Source: Lachnospiraceae bacterium Marseille-Q4251 (lineage in GTDB: Bacteria; Bacillota; Clostridia; Lachnospirales; Lachnospiraceae). Taken from it: 64,000 nucleotides of DNA. This document shows, in pieces, positions 43,669 to 53,220 of the stretch; positions within the stretch are counted from its first letter, which is position 1, and every line of letters starts with the position of its first letter. The notes beneath the pieces were generated by a model. The model saw only the letters and a list, made by a program, of their open reading frames with translations. It did no database searches and was not told the DNA's origin. A program made the translations under genes and the position numbers. The DNA lies in NCBI GenBank assembly GCA_018223435.1, contig JAGTTO010000001.1:1488001-1552000 (forward strand). The letters are read 5' to 3'.

Positions 43669-44353
43669 CCCATACCACCTTCAAATATTTTGGATTTTTC
43701 GGATTGACTTCGATCTTCGTCCGGATATTCCGGATATGCACCATGATGGTCTCCGTGCCGATGGGTTTCTCATTCCAGATCCGCTCATAGATCTCCTCCG
43801 GAGAAAAGACCCTGCCGGGATTTCTCATGAGAAGAGCCAGAATCTTAAATTCCAGAGGTGTCAGCGCCACCGGATTTCCGTCCACGCTCACCTCCACGGT
43901 ATCCTCGTTAAGTTCCAGTCCCCCAACTGCATAAAAATGCTCCTTCGGCTCCTCCGTTCTGCTGCCCGCCGCCAGTTTAAGATACCGGCTGTAGCGCCGA
44001 AGCTGGGAATTGACCCTGGCCATGAGCTCCATCGGTGCAAAGGGCTTCGTCACATAATCATCCGCCCCGATATTGAGCCCTGTCACCTTGTCGATCTCCT
44101 CGGACTTCGCCGAGAGCATAATCACCGGAAAATCGTAATGCTCCCGAAGCTTCATCGTCATCGTGATTCCGTCCATCACCGGCATCATGATATCGATGAT
44201 CGCCAGATGAATCTCCTCTTTTTCCAGAATCTTCAAGCCCTCCAGGCCGTTCTGGGCCTTGAAGACCTCATATCCCTGATTTTTCATATAAATACCCACG
44301 CCGTCCAGGATCTCTTTGTCATCCTCAACGATCAAAATATGGTAAGCTTCCAT
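43640..44353 (-). CDS. OmpR/PhoB-type response regulator
   Basis: 237 aa. Receiver domain with EDDKEI, phospho-acceptor D54 in LAIIDIMMPVMDG and K104 in TKPFAPMEL, then a winged helix (about 140-235: LTPLEFKILALLMRNPGRVF, IRTKIEVNPKNPKYLKVVWG). VanR/PhoP-like. Preceded by TTAAAGGAG. Targets unknown. Confidence 0.94.
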   Translation of the reverse strand: MEAYHILIVEDDKEILDGVGIYMKNQGYEVFKAQNGLEGLKILEKEEIHLAIIDIMMPVMDGITMTMKLREHYDFPVIMLSAKSEEIDKVTGLNIGADDYVTKPFAPMELMARVNSQLRRYSRYLKLAAGSRTEEPKEHFYAVGGLELNEDTVEVSVDGNPVALTPLEFKILALLMRNPGRVFSPEEIYERIWNEKPIGTETIMVHIRNIRTKIEVNPKNPKYLKVVWGVGYKIEKQ

Positions 44354-44411
44354 TTTCTTTCTCCTTTAACTCTTTACTCGCAGTCTTTGCCCTCCCGATA
44401 TGCACCTCCCC

Positions 44412-44440
44412 ATTATAAAGAGTTTTCCTTCTGAGCACAA
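44412..44440 (-). promoter_or_regulatory. Promoter of the OmpR/kinase pair
   Basis: Minus strand TTGTGC, 17 nt, TATAAT. Confidence 0.65.
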
Positions 44441-44498
44441 GTATAGCGCCCAAAGCAAAAAAACAACCGGCGGAAAATCGAAAGATTTCCAAAAGAAA

Positions 44499-44536
44499 AC
44501 TGCCGGATGCAAAGATTTCTCTCCACATCCGGCAGT
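44499..44536 (-). terminator. Terminator after the methyltransferase gene
   Basis: AACTGCCGGATG pairs with CATCCGGCAGTT around 14 nt, followed on the minus strand by TTTTCTTTT. Confidence 0.85.
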
Positions 44537-44549
44537 TCGCCGCCTCTGA

Positions 44550-46043
44550 TCAGGAACGCAGTCTGTCGCTCTCCACAGACAGCTCTTCCACTTCTTTTTC
44601 CTGTTCCCGGATCTTCTCAAACATTTCCTGATTCTCCGAGAGGAACTTCTTCTGCCGGACAAGTTCCGGCAGATAATATTTCCGTTTCAGCACAATGTCC
44701 TTCGTGATATAGGGCTGAACGCTTCCCCTCTTTTCCGCGTTGAAATGAGCCGCCCGAAGAACCAGAAGCAGGAAATCTTCCTCCGCCTCGTTCTCCACAG
44801 CTCCCGCCAACATGACGTTGTCAGAGACAAAACCTTTCGTCCAGGCCTTGTAGATCGCCCCACAATAGCTTCCCACGCGGCCGATCAGGATTGCCTGCTC
44901 CTCCTTCATCGTGGCCGTCCGGGCACTTCCCTGGACGCCTGCCGCTCCGTAGACGCGATAAGGACCGTCCTTCTCTTCCTCGTCCAGACGCTGGCCGCTC
45001 CAGATTTTTAAGAAGGTTTTTCCCTCTTTCTCCGGCCATTTTTCCTTGCCCGCATCCCTTAGAAGGCTACACTCCAGAAGCCCGTACTCGCAGTCCAGAA
45101 TCTCCTTGATAACCGCCTTTCTGGTCTGGATTCCCTTCTGACAGGGGAACATACCGATCTGTCCCAGTTCATTTTCATAGACGGAAGGAATTTTCTCAGA
45201 AAGCTGAGCCAGCCGTCTTCGCAGTACCCGCTCTCTGGAGAGAAGAGCCCGCTCATCCACTTTTTCCTCTCCCAGGTATTCCTCGGTAGAAAGAATATAC
45301 TGGTGCTGGGAGAGAATCGTCCGGTTCAGCGTGCAGACCGGGCCGCTCTTTCTGTAAATCTCCGGCAGACTTTTCAGTTTCTCCGGCTCCACCTTCCGAA
45401 GGTCATAGAAACGGGTCATGCCGTCCCCTTTTTCCTTCGCAAAGATAAAGATTCCCGTACGCACCTCCGCATAGGGCAGGAAGGCTGAAATCGGCAGAAG
45501 GATTACCTGCTCCACATGAAATTCTTCCACAAAACGTTTCCGAAGCTCCACATCTTCCGCCGCCGTCCGGTTCAGAAGACCGCCGGGAACCACAGCCGCG
45601 CACCGGCCGTTCTCTGCCACACAGTCTGTCACCTGAGTCAGGAACTGGCTCTCCAGTCTCACCCGGCCCTTGTTTCCCTCTCTCGTATAACCGAAGGGCG
45701 TGTTCATCAGTACCGCGTCGAAAGTCTTTTCCTTCGCTTTTTTTCCTTTTTTCTTCTTAAAATACTCCGCAGCCTTCTCCGTCGGTCCGCAGACAAGAAA
45801 GTTTTCTCTTCCATCGGAGGTGTCCTCGGCTCCGGTCCAGTTTTCAAACACCAGAAGCTCTTCCTCTGATTTCTTCTGCTTCATGGCCGCTGCCCGGAGA
45901 AGAAACTCCTCGCTTCCTCCGCAGATATCCAGCACCGTGCCCTCCCCAAGAGGCAGGGCCTCTGCCATGAGCCTTACAATTTCCAGCGGTGTCTGATAAA
46001 CCGCCTTCGTCAGATATTCTTTCGTCAGTTCCCTTAATGCCAT
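44550..46043 (-). CDS. N6-adenine methyltransferase-like protein fused to an HsdS-type recognition domain
   Basis: 497 aa from ATG 46043 (CGGAG 8 nt upstream); the longer frame starts at TTG and is less likely. Residues about 10-250 look like the HsdM/Eco57I-type methylase fold: LTKAVYQTPLEIVRLM, a motif I-like VLDICGGSEEFLL (37-49), and motif IV-like NTPFGY (114-119). Residues about 340-480 look like a type I specificity domain: RLDEEEKDGPYRVYGAAGVQ, ILIGRVGSYCG, FVSDNVML; a coiled coil ends the protein. Both motifs depart from consensus (NPPF/Y and DxxxGxG), and no restriction gene is beside it. It could be a solitary modification enzyme or a non-catalytic DNA-binding relative. Confidence 0.75.
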   Translation of the reverse strand: MALRELTKEYLTKAVYQTPLEIVRLMAEALPLGEGTVLDICGGSEEFLLRAAAMKQKKSEEELLVFENWTGAEDTSDGRENFLVCGPTEKAAEYFKKKKGKKAKEKTFDAVLMNTPFGYTREGNKGRVRLESQFLTQVTDCVAENGRCAAVVPGGLLNRTAAEDVELRKRFVEEFHVEQVILLPISAFLPYAEVRTGIFIFAKEKGDGMTRFYDLRKVEPEKLKSLPEIYRKSGPVCTLNRTILSQHQYILSTEEYLGEEKVDERALLSRERVLRRRLAQLSEKIPSVYENELGQIGMFPCQKGIQTRKAVIKEILDCEYGLLECSLLRDAGKEKWPEKEGKTFLKIWSGQRLDEEEKDGPYRVYGAAGVQGSARTATMKEEQAILIGRVGSYCGAIYKAWTKGFVSDNVMLAGAVENEAEEDFLLLVLRAAHFNAEKRGSVQPYITKDIVLKRKYYLPELVRQKKFLSENQEMFEKIREQEKEVEELSVESDRLRS

Positions 46044-46153
46044 ATCATCTACTCCGCTTCCAAAATTTCCGGCAGGAGCCGCCTCTTTGTGCGACAACTG
46101 CGTCTTATGAAGGGATTATAACACAAAACCTGTCGAAAAAGATATCTTTTTCT

Positions 46154-46987
46154 TTATTCGTAGATATGGTCTTTCCGGTAGATCAGATTGCCGCATTTTC
46201 CGTCCAGCCGCTTCATCTGCGGGGTCGCCTTCTTGGCGATGAAGGCTTCCATTCCCATGAAAGAAAAAGGCACATCATCGGTGGTTCCGGCCTTTATCTC
46301 CTCGCAGAGCTCGATCATGTTCTCCATGATCTCCGCTCCCGTCTCCATATCATGATGAGAAATAAAGACCCGGCTGTACCGCCCTTTCGTCCGCCCCAGC
46401 ACCTTTTTCGTCGTCTCCTCGTAGGCCTCCACAGAGGTGGTCTCCGCCCCGAAAAGGAAGGTAGAATTGTTGCAGGCATCTCCGAGAATCAGGATTCCAT
46501 CCTCCTTTAAAAGGAAGGCCGTGCTGCCTTTGGTGTGACCCGGATAGGCGATGGCCTCAATGGTCAGTCCTCCCAGATCAAAGATCATGCCATCTTCCAG
46601 CGGAAGAAACTGGTAATCCGGCGTGGGCGGTACAAAATCTTTTTCCTCAATCCCGGCGAAAACCTCCGGTGCCAGACCCATCTGCATATAGCCCTTCCGC
46701 TCCGGCAGCGGACACTGGGCCTGATAGAGACCAAGGTCCTTATGATTCATATAGACCCGGTCAAACTCCGGCGCTCCCAGCGCATGGTCGATATGGCCAT
46801 GGGTCAGAAGAACCAGAAGTTCCTTGTCCGTCAGCTTTTCCACCAGACTTCTCAGATGACCGACGCCCAGACAGGTGTCAATGAGCGCCGCTTTTTCCTG
46901 CCCTTCCACCAGATAAAGAAGCTCTCCGGTGATGCTTCTAAGCAGTGTTATATGGTCGTTTATCTTCTCCGTACTGTAATATTCCAT
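46154..46987 (-). CDS. Metallo-beta-lactamase-fold hydrolase
   Basis: 277 aa, no signal peptide. The metal motif is THGHIDH (62-68), with further ligands in YPGHTKGS, GDACNNS and ISHHD. This is the glyoxalase II/lactonase-like branch. It starts 30 bp after the stop of the GH106-like gene behind AAAGGGGG and is the last gene of that operon. It may cleave an ester, lactone or thioester released during breakdown of the glycan, but the substrate is unknown. Confidence 0.85.
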   Translation of the reverse strand: MEYYSTEKINDHITLLRSITGELLYLVEGQEKAALIDTCLGVGHLRSLVEKLTDKELLVLLTHGHIDHALGAPEFDRVYMNHKDLGLYQAQCPLPERKGYMQMGLAPEVFAGIEEKDFVPPTPDYQFLPLEDGMIFDLGGLTIEAIAYPGHTKGSTAFLLKEDGILILGDACNNSTFLFGAETTSVEAYEETTKKVLGRTKGRYSRVFISHHDMETGAEIMENMIELCEEIKAGTTDDVPFSFMGMEAFIAKKATPQMKRLDGKCGNLIYRKDHIYE

Positions 46988-47017
46988 CTGTTTTTCCCCC
47001 TTTTTCCACCTACTTTA

Positions 47018-49696
47018 TCACTTTTGGAAGAAAATTTCCACAGTTCCCACGATACCCGTGGGGGACAGCGGGCCCGGAAGTCCCATGCCGTTCACATCGG
47101 CTCCGATAGCTCTGGCCTCCCGCTCCACCGTGGTGGCCACCTCGATGACAATGCTGATCTCTCCACTAAGATTTCCCAGCTCATAGCGGTAAGGTCTGGC
47201 TGTCTTCATCCCTGCAGAAATACCATTTACAAAAACCTCTGCTGACTCGTAAACATCCTCAATCGTGAGAACAGCTTCCTTCCAATTCTCCGCCTGCACC
47301 TTCGTCTCATAGCGGTAGAAACCGGAGAACTCCGGGTGAAGCTCTGCCATTCCATGAAGGAGATCTGCTCTTTCCTTCCCCTCAAAGGCCGGATAAGCTT
47401 CCGCCTCGCAGCGGAAAACCTGGAAATCAGTGAGAAGCTGCTGCTCCCGGCTGCCACTCTCTTTTTCTTCCGTCTCTTCCGGCAGAGTCCCTTCCACGAG
47501 AATCATCATTTCCAGCGGAACCAATGAAACATGGACCTTCGTCTCGCCATTTTCCTGTTTTATTTCTGCCTTTTTCAGACGGTTCTCCCAGGCATCATAG
47601 ATGACATAGCTTTTGTTTCCCGGGATTGTCACCCACTGATCAATGGTTTTTCCGTTATCCTCATTTAAGAAGAAATAGATCTCCTCTTCATTTTTATAAT
47701 GATAAACCGTGAAGAAGCGTTCCGGCTCCTCCAGTTTCGCCGTACGGCAGGGGAAGTCCCCAAAAGCTTTTCCAAGCTCTTTCACCGGTACACAGGACCA
47801 GTTCTTCCGGAAAGCTTCTGCCAGAGCAGCACTTTCTTCCGCGGAACGATCACTGACGCCCAAGGGATAATGACTAGTAAAGACTACCCGGAACCCATTT
47901 GCTGCGGCTTCGGCGATAAACTCTGCTGCCGGTCCTGTAAGATAATCACAGCCAGACACCACCAGAGCATGAAGCTCCTGGCCATTCACCCGAAGCACCT
48001 TCTTTTCCCGATCGAAAACCGTATGGAAATACTCTCTTGCCTCAAAGACATCCGCCGGAAGAATCAGGAAATTGATCTGCGCCTCCGTCAATGCCCGGCA
48101 GGCAAGAATATTGCTCTCATAACCGCCGGCCCACTGGCTCTCGCCATGGTAGAGAAGACCTACCGCCGCCTGATCTTTTCCTCCATCCAAAAGATGGCAG
48201 ATCCGGTTCGTATAAGCCATGAGCTCGCCGAAGACCCGGTACTGTGGATTTTTTCCATGGGCATAGAAATGGGGCGGGCAATCCGGGTCCGGAAATTCCT
48301 TCGGTGAAAAGGCATGGGGCACGAAGCGATTCACGCCCCGGGCCAGGAAGTGATCCATGAGATATTTCTCGGTCTTCACACCCATTCTCCAGCCATAAGC
48401 GCCAAAATTCTCACACATACAACGGCCTTTTTTCCTGGGATCAATGGCTCCCATGGAAGCCCCCATTCTTCCCAGCATGTAATGGTAAAAGCCCGCGTCA
48501 TCCTGACACATGGAAGGCAGTCTCCGGGGCATATCCTGAGCTCCCGGCCATACCTGGCCTCCGATGTTGTCGATGCCCGCCATGTGCTGACCGGCCAGTC
48601 CCCGGAAGAAATGGCCCATGCTCGGCCCCAGATTCGCATTGGAATCGCAGTCCTCCAGCATGTGACCGATATACTCCACTCCATGAGCCTCGCACCAGTC
48701 CCCCAATTGTCTCGAGAAGCACTCCTCCACCTTCCGGCTCACAGCGTTCATGTAGGCAGTCCGCATCCAGGCCTTCTCGTGATCGTCCTCTGCCTCACTC
48801 CAGAGAAGGTTCAGTTTCCCTCTCCAGTCTGCCGTTCCGTAAGCCTGATCCATGGCCTTCTCCATCTCCTTTGACCAAGAAAGAGACATATCCGGCTTTC
48901 CGATGAGGTCGCCTCCCGTATAACCCGGCGTGTTTCCGACGGGCGGCTCGTCACTGAAAAAGCCTGCGATGACGTTTCCGAAATATTTCTCATAACGGGC
49001 AAAATGCGGCTCATAAACCGCGTCGATGAGAAGACGGCAGGAAGCCTTATCCAGGAAGTTGATGTAATCGTTTCTTCCCTTGGCATCCCGGGTGAGATAA
49101 ATCACATAGATTTTCCAGTAACCCTCCGGCACATCCCAGGTTAGCATCCCGTCCTTCACCTGAGCCGTCAGATCCACCGTTTCTCCGTCTTTTCCCTCCT
49201 CTCCCACTTTGCTGGCCAGCAGACGGAATAAATAATCGTCATGCCATTTTTTCAGTCCGGCAGGTTCCGGCGGCATCCAGGGTGGCGCCGGCTGGGGTTT
49301 TGCCCAGGCCTTAACGTCAATGGTCATTTCCTTTGCCGGACCTGCCACACCCAGAAGGTTGTGATCCAGATACTGGTGCGTTAGCTCCATATCGGCCTTT
49401 AATACCGCTCCGGCCGCATAGCCCGTCGGGAAATGCTGGTCATCCAGAATCCAGACCCGCATCCCGCGTTTTTCCGCCTCTTCCAGAATGATATCCATAT
49501 CCCGCCACCAGTCCGGCCCTGCAAAGTCCGGATGGGGACGGCTTTCCACGCAGACCTCCCGGATATTTGCCTCCCGGATGGCCCGCATGTAATCTCTCAA
49601 GACGCTTTCCTCTTCGCCGTGCTGCCAGAAAAAGGGGAAGATATAGTTTCCGCCGTTTCCCTCCAGCACCTGTTTCAGTCTTTCTTTCAGCTCCAT
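47018..49696 (-). CDS. GH106-like glycoside hydrolase
   Basis: 892 aa, cytoplasmic. It resembles the large Glyco_hydro_106 (alpha-L-rhamnosidase) group: a TIM-barrel N-terminal half (WILDDQHFPTGYAAG, VIAGFFSDEPP, AHGVEYIGHMLED, FCENFGAYGW-like MCENFGAYGWRMG) and a C-terminal galactose-binding jelly-roll (about 760-890: VLTIEDVYESAEVFVNG, GMGLPGPLSPTGIVGTVEI). The family call is by memory of these blocks; I cannot point to proven catalytic residues. It follows the ABC permeases by 12 bp and acts on whatever glycan they import. A related unclassified glycosidase family is the alternative. Confidence 0.65.
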   Translation of the reverse strand: MELKERLKQVLEGNGGNYIFPFFWQHGEEESVLRDYMRAIREANIREVCVESRPHPDFAGPDWWRDMDIILEEAEKRGMRVWILDDQHFPTGYAAGAVLKADMELTHQYLDHNLLGVAGPAKEMTIDVKAWAKPQPAPPWMPPEPAGLKKWHDDYLFRLLASKVGEEGKDGETVDLTAQVKDGMLTWDVPEGYWKIYVIYLTRDAKGRNDYINFLDKASCRLLIDAVYEPHFARYEKYFGNVIAGFFSDEPPVGNTPGYTGGDLIGKPDMSLSWSKEMEKAMDQAYGTADWRGKLNLLWSEAEDDHEKAWMRTAYMNAVSRKVEECFSRQLGDWCEAHGVEYIGHMLEDCDSNANLGPSMGHFFRGLAGQHMAGIDNIGGQVWPGAQDMPRRLPSMCQDDAGFYHYMLGRMGASMGAIDPRKKGRCMCENFGAYGWRMGVKTEKYLMDHFLARGVNRFVPHAFSPKEFPDPDCPPHFYAHGKNPQYRVFGELMAYTNRICHLLDGGKDQAAVGLLYHGESQWAGGYESNILACRALTEAQINFLILPADVFEAREYFHTVFDREKKVLRVNGQELHALVVSGCDYLTGPAAEFIAEAAANGFRVVFTSHYPLGVSDRSAEESAALAEAFRKNWSCVPVKELGKAFGDFPCRTAKLEEPERFFTVYHYKNEEEIYFFLNEDNGKTIDQWVTIPGNKSYVIYDAWENRLKKAEIKQENGETKVHVSLVPLEMMILVEGTLPEETEEKESGSREQQLLTDFQVFRCEAEAYPAFEGKERADLLHGMAELHPEFSGFYRYETKVQAENWKEAVLTIEDVYESAEVFVNGISAGMKTARPYRYELGNLSGEISIVIEVATTVEREARAIGADVNGMGLPGPLSPTGIVGTVEIFFQK

Positions 49697-49708
49697 CTTC
49701 TTCCCTCC

Positions 49709-50611
49709 TTACTCCTTGACACCACCCAGGGTGATACCTTTGACAAAATATTTCTGGAAAAACGGATACGCGCACATGATGGGCAGAATACCGATCACAG
49801 CGATTGCCATACGCATCGTGGTGGAAGGCAGCTGTTGGGCAGCCTTCGCGGCCACATCCGAGTTATTTGCCAGGAAATTGATGTTCTCATTGATCCGGTT
49901 CAGTACCAGCTGGATCGTGTAATACTGGGAACCGCCGTTTTCCGTCAGGTAGTAAAGACCGTTGGTCCAGTCGTTCCAGTAACTAATGGCCGTCATCAGG
50001 CCCACCGTCGCCATGATCGGCACAGAAAGGGGCATAACAATCTTCGTAAACACCGCGAAAACTCCGGCTCCGTCCATTCTCGCCGCCTCCAGAATACTAG
50101 GGCTGATGCTGTTAGAAAAATAGTTTTTCACGAGAACCACATTGAAGGGACTCATCAGAAACGTGGGAACGATCAATGCCCAGATCGTATTTTTGATGTG
50201 AAAAATGTTGGAATATACATAGTAGCTTGCCACCAGACCGCCGTTGAACAGCATGGTGAAAATGCAGAGGAACATCAGGATTTTATGACCCGGCAATTTG
50301 TCGTTGCTCACGGCGAAGGCAAAGGTGCTGGTAATGACAAGGCTTAAAGCCGTACCGATGACCGTTACCAGAATCGTCATAAGGTACGCTCTTCCGATAG
50401 TCGCCCATTCGCTGGCAATGTACTGATAAGCCTCCAGGCTCCATTTTTCCGGAGTAAAGGAATAGCCGTTCACCAAAGCGGTCTGGTTGTCAGTAAAAGA
50501 CGCGATCACCAGAAGGATAAAGGGAAGGATCGCCAGAAGGCTTCCGATGATCATGACTGTATGGGCACCGATCTGCCATGCGGTGCTTTCTTTCATAACT
50601 TTCTTCTTCAT
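49709..50611 (-). CDS. ABC sugar permease, LplC/YtcP type
   Basis: 300 aa with six helices. EAA loop ILEAARMDGAGVFAVFTKIV (about 173-192) and C-terminus FFQKYFVKGITLGGVKE. Forms the channel with the LplB-type permease 11 bp upstream; no ATPase in the cluster. Confidence 0.92.
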   Translation of the reverse strand: MKKKVMKESTAWQIGAHTVMIIGSLLAILPFILLVIASFTDNQTALVNGYSFTPEKWSLEAYQYIASEWATIGRAYLMTILVTVIGTALSLVITSTFAFAVSNDKLPGHKILMFLCIFTMLFNGGLVASYYVYSNIFHIKNTIWALIVPTFLMSPFNVVLVKNYFSNSISPSILEAARMDGAGVFAVFTKIVMPLSVPIMATVGLMTAISYWNDWTNGLYYLTENGGSQYYTIQLVLNRINENINFLANNSDVAAKAAQQLPSTTMRMAIAVIGILPIMCAYPFFQKYFVKGITLGGVKE

Positions 50612-50622
50612 GCCGCTACCTC

Positions 50623-51549
50623 CTAGAATAATGCGTTTTCTTTGCTGAATTTACAGATCAGGGCGTTGGCGCCGATGATCATGATGAAGCCGACAACCGA
50701 CTGATAAACGCTGGCCGCACTGGACATACCAAAGTCGCTGCTCTTCATCAGGGCGTTGTATACATAGACGTCGATGGTTCTGGTCACACCGTAAAGGGTA
50801 CCGCTGTTCATCGGGATCTGATAGAACAGACCGAAATCAGAGTAGAAAATTCTTCCGATCTGGAGTACAAACATCGTGATGACGGTGGGTTTCAGAAGCG
50901 GCAGGGTGATGCATTTGATCTGCTGCCATTTGCTGGCTCCGTCCAGGGTGGCTGCCTCATAATAGTCCTGGCTGATGCCCACAATGCTGCTGAAATAAAT
51001 GATCATGGCGTAGCCCAGGGATTTCCAGAGACTTACGAAAGTCAGGATAAAGGGCCAGTATTGCGGGCTGTTGTACCAGGAAATTCCCTTCAGACCCAGT
51101 TTTTCCAGAATTGCGTTGTTCACAAGACCGGTCTCTGCGGAGAGGAAGGCGTAAACAAGGTAACTTACAATAACCCAGCTCATCAGATAGGGTAAAAGGA
51201 TCAGGCTCTGATAGAGACGGCTGGCGAAACGGCTCTGGATCTCGTTGACCAGAATCGCAATGGCAATGGCCAGAACCGTGGTCAGCACGATAAAGGCCAC
51301 GTTGTAGAGAATCGTATTTCTCGTGATGGTAAAGGCATCCTTGGAGGCAAACAGGAACTTGAAGTTATCCAGGCCGCACCAGTCGCTTCCAAGGATTCCC
51401 TTACGGAAATTCAGGTTTTTAAAGGCGATAATTACGCCGAACATCGGCAGGTAGTTGTTGCAGATCATATAGATCACGCCGGGAAGAGCCAGGAGATAAT
51501 AGGGTAAAAATTCTTTCCAGCGGATTTTTTTCTTCGTTTTTCCGGACAT
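50623..51549 (-). CDS. ABC sugar permease, LplB type
   Basis: 308 aa from ATG 51549 (AAAGGAG 6 nt upstream); longer starts would run through the terminator stem. Six helices, WKEFLPYYLLALPGVIYM and NNYLPMFGVIIAFKN at the N-terminus, EAA loop YEAATLDGASKWQQIKCITL. Partner of the LplC-type permease. Confidence 0.92.
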   Translation of the reverse strand: MSGKTKKKIRWKEFLPYYLLALPGVIYMICNNYLPMFGVIIAFKNLNFRKGILGSDWCGLDNFKFLFASKDAFTITRNTILYNVAFIVLTTVLAIAIAILVNEIQSRFASRLYQSLILLPYLMSWVIVSYLVYAFLSAETGLVNNAILEKLGLKGISWYNSPQYWPFILTFVSLWKSLGYAMIIYFSSIVGISQDYYEAATLDGASKWQQIKCITLPLLKPTVITMFVLQIGRIFYSDFGLFYQIPMNSGTLYGVTRTIDVYVYNALMKSSDFGMSSAASVYQSVVGFIMIIGANALICKFSKENALF

Positions 51550-51568
51550 AAAGGCTCCTTTCTGGCAG

Positions 51569-51598
51569 AAAAAGCCCCGGGATGATCCATCCCGGGGC
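51569..51598 (-). terminator. Terminator-like stem between binding protein and permeases
   Basis: GCCCCGGGATG pairs exactly with CATCCCGGGGC around three bases, followed on the minus strand by TTTTTCT. It lies between the binding-protein stop and the permease ribosome site and should reduce permease expression. Confidence 0.85.
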
Positions 51599-51623
51599 CG
51601 TCCCACTCATGACACTTTTCTTT

Positions 51624-53135
51624 TTACTGCTGTGCTGCTTCCCATTCTGCGTACTGTTTCTGGTTCTCAGCGATGACATCATCGATGCCTGCTGCTTTCA
51701 GTGCGCTGCGGAAGTTCTCCATCTCGGAGGCGGGATCTACAACGCCCATGCCGAGAACTGCTTTGTACTGGGTGATGACATCATTGACTGCTGCATACTG
51801 AGTTTTTACAGAATTGCTGTTGAAGCAGTAGCCCAGTGCTCTGGAGATATGATCATCTGTGATGGAGCTGTTGAAGTTCTTCATTGCATCGTAATAAGTC
51901 TCATTCAGCGGAGCCATTACATAGTCTTTCATCTTGTCGCCCCAGACGTTCAGAACTGCGGAGTAGGGAGTGTTGCTGGCATCGATGCCTTCCGGATACT
52001 CTACGACACAGTCACTTCCTTCAACAAAGTTGTAATGCGTTCCTTCGATTCCACGGTACAGAAGGTTTACGATATCTTTGTCTTTGTAAGTCAGGTTCAG
52101 GAATTCCATGGTCTTTTCCGGGTTGTCACAGGTGATCGGGATCATCCACTGCGTTACCTGGTAGAACTGGGTCATGGATGCCGGTGCGGAGGTGTAAAGC
52201 GGAACCACATCGGTACCAACATAAGCCTGCATGTTGACACTGTGGTTGGCGATCATATCCGGTTCTGCGTTGCTGAACATTCCGAGATAATTTCCGGTCT
52301 GCATCTGTACCAGAGAAGAATCTGTGGTGGTGTTGCAGTCCTGGGAAAGATAGCCATTTTCAAACCAGCTGCGGACGGTATTGCAGTAGTCTTCAAACTC
52401 CTGGGTCTCAAAATAGTTTACAATCTCGTCCTCGCCCTGACCGTAATCCATCAGAACGCCGGATGCATAGCTGGCTCCCAGCTGATCGGTGTGATCGAAG
52501 TAGGAATAAATCGGATCCTCACTTCCGTTTGCTGCGATACAGTGGAAGGCATCTCCCTCTCCGGCCTGAACAGTAGCAAAAATCTCGCTTAAATCTTCCA
52601 GTGTGTAAATCTTATTTTCATCATACTCGATGCTGTATTTGTCCAGCAGGTCTTTCCGGCACTCAAAGGCTTTTACACGGCCCATTTTTTCCTCGGTGGG
52701 AATACCGTAAAGAGCTCCGTCAAAATATCCGCCCTTCATAGCCACGCCCTCGGCCTCCACGATGTCCTGACCGTACTGGTCTACCAGATCATCGAGCTCC
52801 AGGAGCATGCCTTTGTTCACATAGTTGGCAACGCCGCCTTCGAAAATGCTGATAGCCAGATCCAGTTTCTCACCGGAAGAAACCATAAGGCTTGTGGTGT
52901 TGTTTGTCTCAAAAGCGCTGACCGGATAAAAGGTTACATGGACGCCGATCTCGGACTCGGTTCTCTCATTGATGGCATCCTCCACCTTCTGAAGATCGGA
53001 AGGGGTGGTTCCCAGAGTCGGGAACTGTACGACTACTTCGTAGATATCGTCGTCTGCGGATACCGGCATTCCTCCGGTGACACCAAGAGTCATGGCTGCT
53101 GCCATGGTAAGGGCTGCTGCTTTCTTAAATTTCAT
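51624..53135 (-). CDS. Extracellular sugar-binding protein of the GH106-like cluster
   Basis: 503 aa. Signal peptide MKFKKAAALTMAAAMTLGV then TGGMPVSADDD, with no lipobox cysteine. The solute-binding fold is seen in INERTESEIGVHVTFYPVSA, GALYGIPTEEKMGRVKAFEC and WMIPITCDNPEKTMEFLNL. The C-terminal ~140 residues (SAVLNVWGDKMKDYVMAPL onward) resemble the DUF3502 domain of family members. AGGAGG precedes the ATG. Ligand unknown; it feeds the permeases for the GH106-like enzyme. Confidence 0.9.
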   Translation of the reverse strand: MKFKKAAALTMAAAMTLGVTGGMPVSADDDIYEVVVQFPTLGTTPSDLQKVEDAINERTESEIGVHVTFYPVSAFETNNTTSLMVSSGEKLDLAISIFEGGVANYVNKGMLLELDDLVDQYGQDIVEAEGVAMKGGYFDGALYGIPTEEKMGRVKAFECRKDLLDKYSIEYDENKIYTLEDLSEIFATVQAGEGDAFHCIAANGSEDPIYSYFDHTDQLGASYASGVLMDYGQGEDEIVNYFETQEFEDYCNTVRSWFENGYLSQDCNTTTDSSLVQMQTGNYLGMFSNAEPDMIANHSVNMQAYVGTDVVPLYTSAPASMTQFYQVTQWMIPITCDNPEKTMEFLNLTYKDKDIVNLLYRGIEGTHYNFVEGSDCVVEYPEGIDASNTPYSAVLNVWGDKMKDYVMAPLNETYYDAMKNFNSSITDDHISRALGYCFNSNSVKTQYAAVNDVITQYKAVLGMGVVDPASEMENFRSALKAAGIDDVIAENQKQYAEWEAAQQ

Positions 53136-53181
53136 TCTGTCTTCCTCCTTTATTGGGATTCACGTTTTTCTTGATGTCTGT

Positions 53182-53210
53182 ATTCTATCTCTGATTCCGC
53201 CTTCTCTCCA
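53182..53210 (-). promoter_or_regulatory. Binding-protein promoter, no proper -35 box
   Basis: Minus strand TAGAAT as -10 box with TGGAGA 17 nt upstream, which is a weak -35. Activation by the adjacent YesN-type regulator is expected. Confidence 0.5.
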
Positions 53211-53220
53211 CAGCGGAAAT

